Below are positions 12,886-13,178 of a stretch of 13,178 bases of DNA, piece after piece. The stretch is taken from contig JAPCJU010000014.1 in NCBI GenBank assembly GCA_027886795.1, forward strand, positions 1 to 13,178, in the 5' to 3' direction. The DNA comes from Nitrososphaerota archaeon. GTDB lineage: Archaea; Thermoproteota; Nitrososphaeria; Nitrososphaerales; CADDZS01. Below the pieces are notes generated by a model. The model saw only the letters and a list, made by a program, of their open reading frames with translations, did not search any database and had not been told where the DNA came from. The position numbers were made by a program, and so were the translations under genes. Each line of letters opens with the position of its first letter. The stretch's first letter is position 1.

Positions 12886-13178
12886 TCATTCTGTCTTTTC
12901 CTTATTGATGCGGTTACGTAACCATCCTACCTCCTCATTCGCGATTAGGTCAAAGTTTCTGTGACAACATTTTTCGATGGCATCAAAAGCTCTGATTCCC
13001 TGATTCATAGCCTCTCTTCTTTCGCTCTCGAGTTTTGAGTTTGTTAGGTTAATAGTTGATGAGTGGTAGAGATACCCTTCTCCGTGAAAAAGACCATTCC
13101 GAATCTTTTGAAATTTCCGAAGTTCAGCATACTCTTCTTGTTTGAGAAACTCGATCTTCTTCAAGAAATCTACTTTTG
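12886..13178 (-). CDS. C-terminal part of a protein with a HEPN-like R-x4-H motif
   Basis: The frame enters from the right edge with no stop, so only the last 96 residues are seen. A charged helix (F-L-K-Q-E-E-Y-A-E-L-R-K-F) leads into K-I-R-N-G-L-F-H-G-E, where Arg and His sit four residues apart (visible residues 26 and 31). This R-N-x3-H form matches the R-x4-6-H motif of HEPN domains, all-helical proteins that often act as metal-independent RNases in toxin, abortive-infection and RNA-processing systems, or as structural partners. A further helix, Q-G-I-R-A-F-D-A-I-E-K, follows, as expected for a HEPN bundle. A TTG at 13164 could start a 92-residue protein, but a helix is already under way there, so truncation by the window is more likely. 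The gene's main domain and role lie outside the window. Confidence 0.5.
   Translation of the reverse strand, partial: KVDFLKKIEFLKQEEYAELRKFQKIRNGLFHGEGYLYHSSTINLTNSKLESERREAMNQGIRAFDAIEKCCHRNFDLIANEEVGWLRNRINKEKTE

Noticed and set aside
1..13178. tRNA, rRNA, CRISPR arrays, insertion sequences or attachment sites
   Set aside because: I read both strands and found no cloverleaf-like segment, repeated spacer pattern, transposase-like frame or long direct repeats.

Overview
The window looks archaeal. Several genes have a TATA-like box about 25-30 bases before the start codon and almost no 5' leader, as in leaderless archaeal transcripts (fumC at 4370, the FAD oxidoreductase at 10047, the DUF1059-like gene at 11549). 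Only the 6102-7877 operon shows clear Shine-Dalgarno sequences. A regulator made of two tandem Lrp/AsnC units (11717-12637) and the moderate base composition fit a soil Nitrososphaeria/Thaumarchaeota-like lineage. That lineage is an inference; no rRNA or other decisive marker is present.

Layout. Left edge (1-1749, all minus strand): the N-terminus of an APC-type amino-acid permease, a TMEM175/DUF1211-type potassium channel, and an unrecognised six-helix membrane protein. At 1983-3491 (plus) is a roughly 12-helix membrane protein with six histidines in or near membrane segments, a possible distant relative of heme-copper oxidase subunit I. It converges on a small transglutaminase-like protein (3528-4145, minus). 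Divergent from that is a complete class II fumarase (fumC, 4370-5773). After a 328-base non-coding gap comes a two-gene operon: a flavodoxin of the protoporphyrinogen-oxidase type (6102-6647) and a class C beta-lactamase/esterase-fold serine hydrolase (6657-7877). Then follow a membrane protein with a C-terminal zinc ribbon (7988-8872), a stand-alone E2-type acyltransferase catalytic domain (8988-9884), a berberine-bridge-type FAD oxidoreductase (10047-11414) and a 51-residue DUF1059-like protein (11549-11704). On the minus strand are the double Lrp-type regulator (11717-12637) and, cut by the right edge, a protein with an R-x4-H motif suggestive of a HEPN domain (12886-13178).

These genes do not form one obvious pathway. 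Most are single transcription units for metabolism (fumarase, FAD and FMN enzymes, acyltransferase), transport and membrane functions, which is typical of an archaeal chromosomal region with accessory genes. The most interesting non-coding signal is a pair of GATNATCG-like elements exactly 13 bases apart. It occurs in front of the 12-helix membrane protein and the flavodoxin operon, with a weaker copy before fumC, and could be a shared regulator site. No tRNA, rRNA, CRISPR array, insertion sequence or complete defence system was seen.
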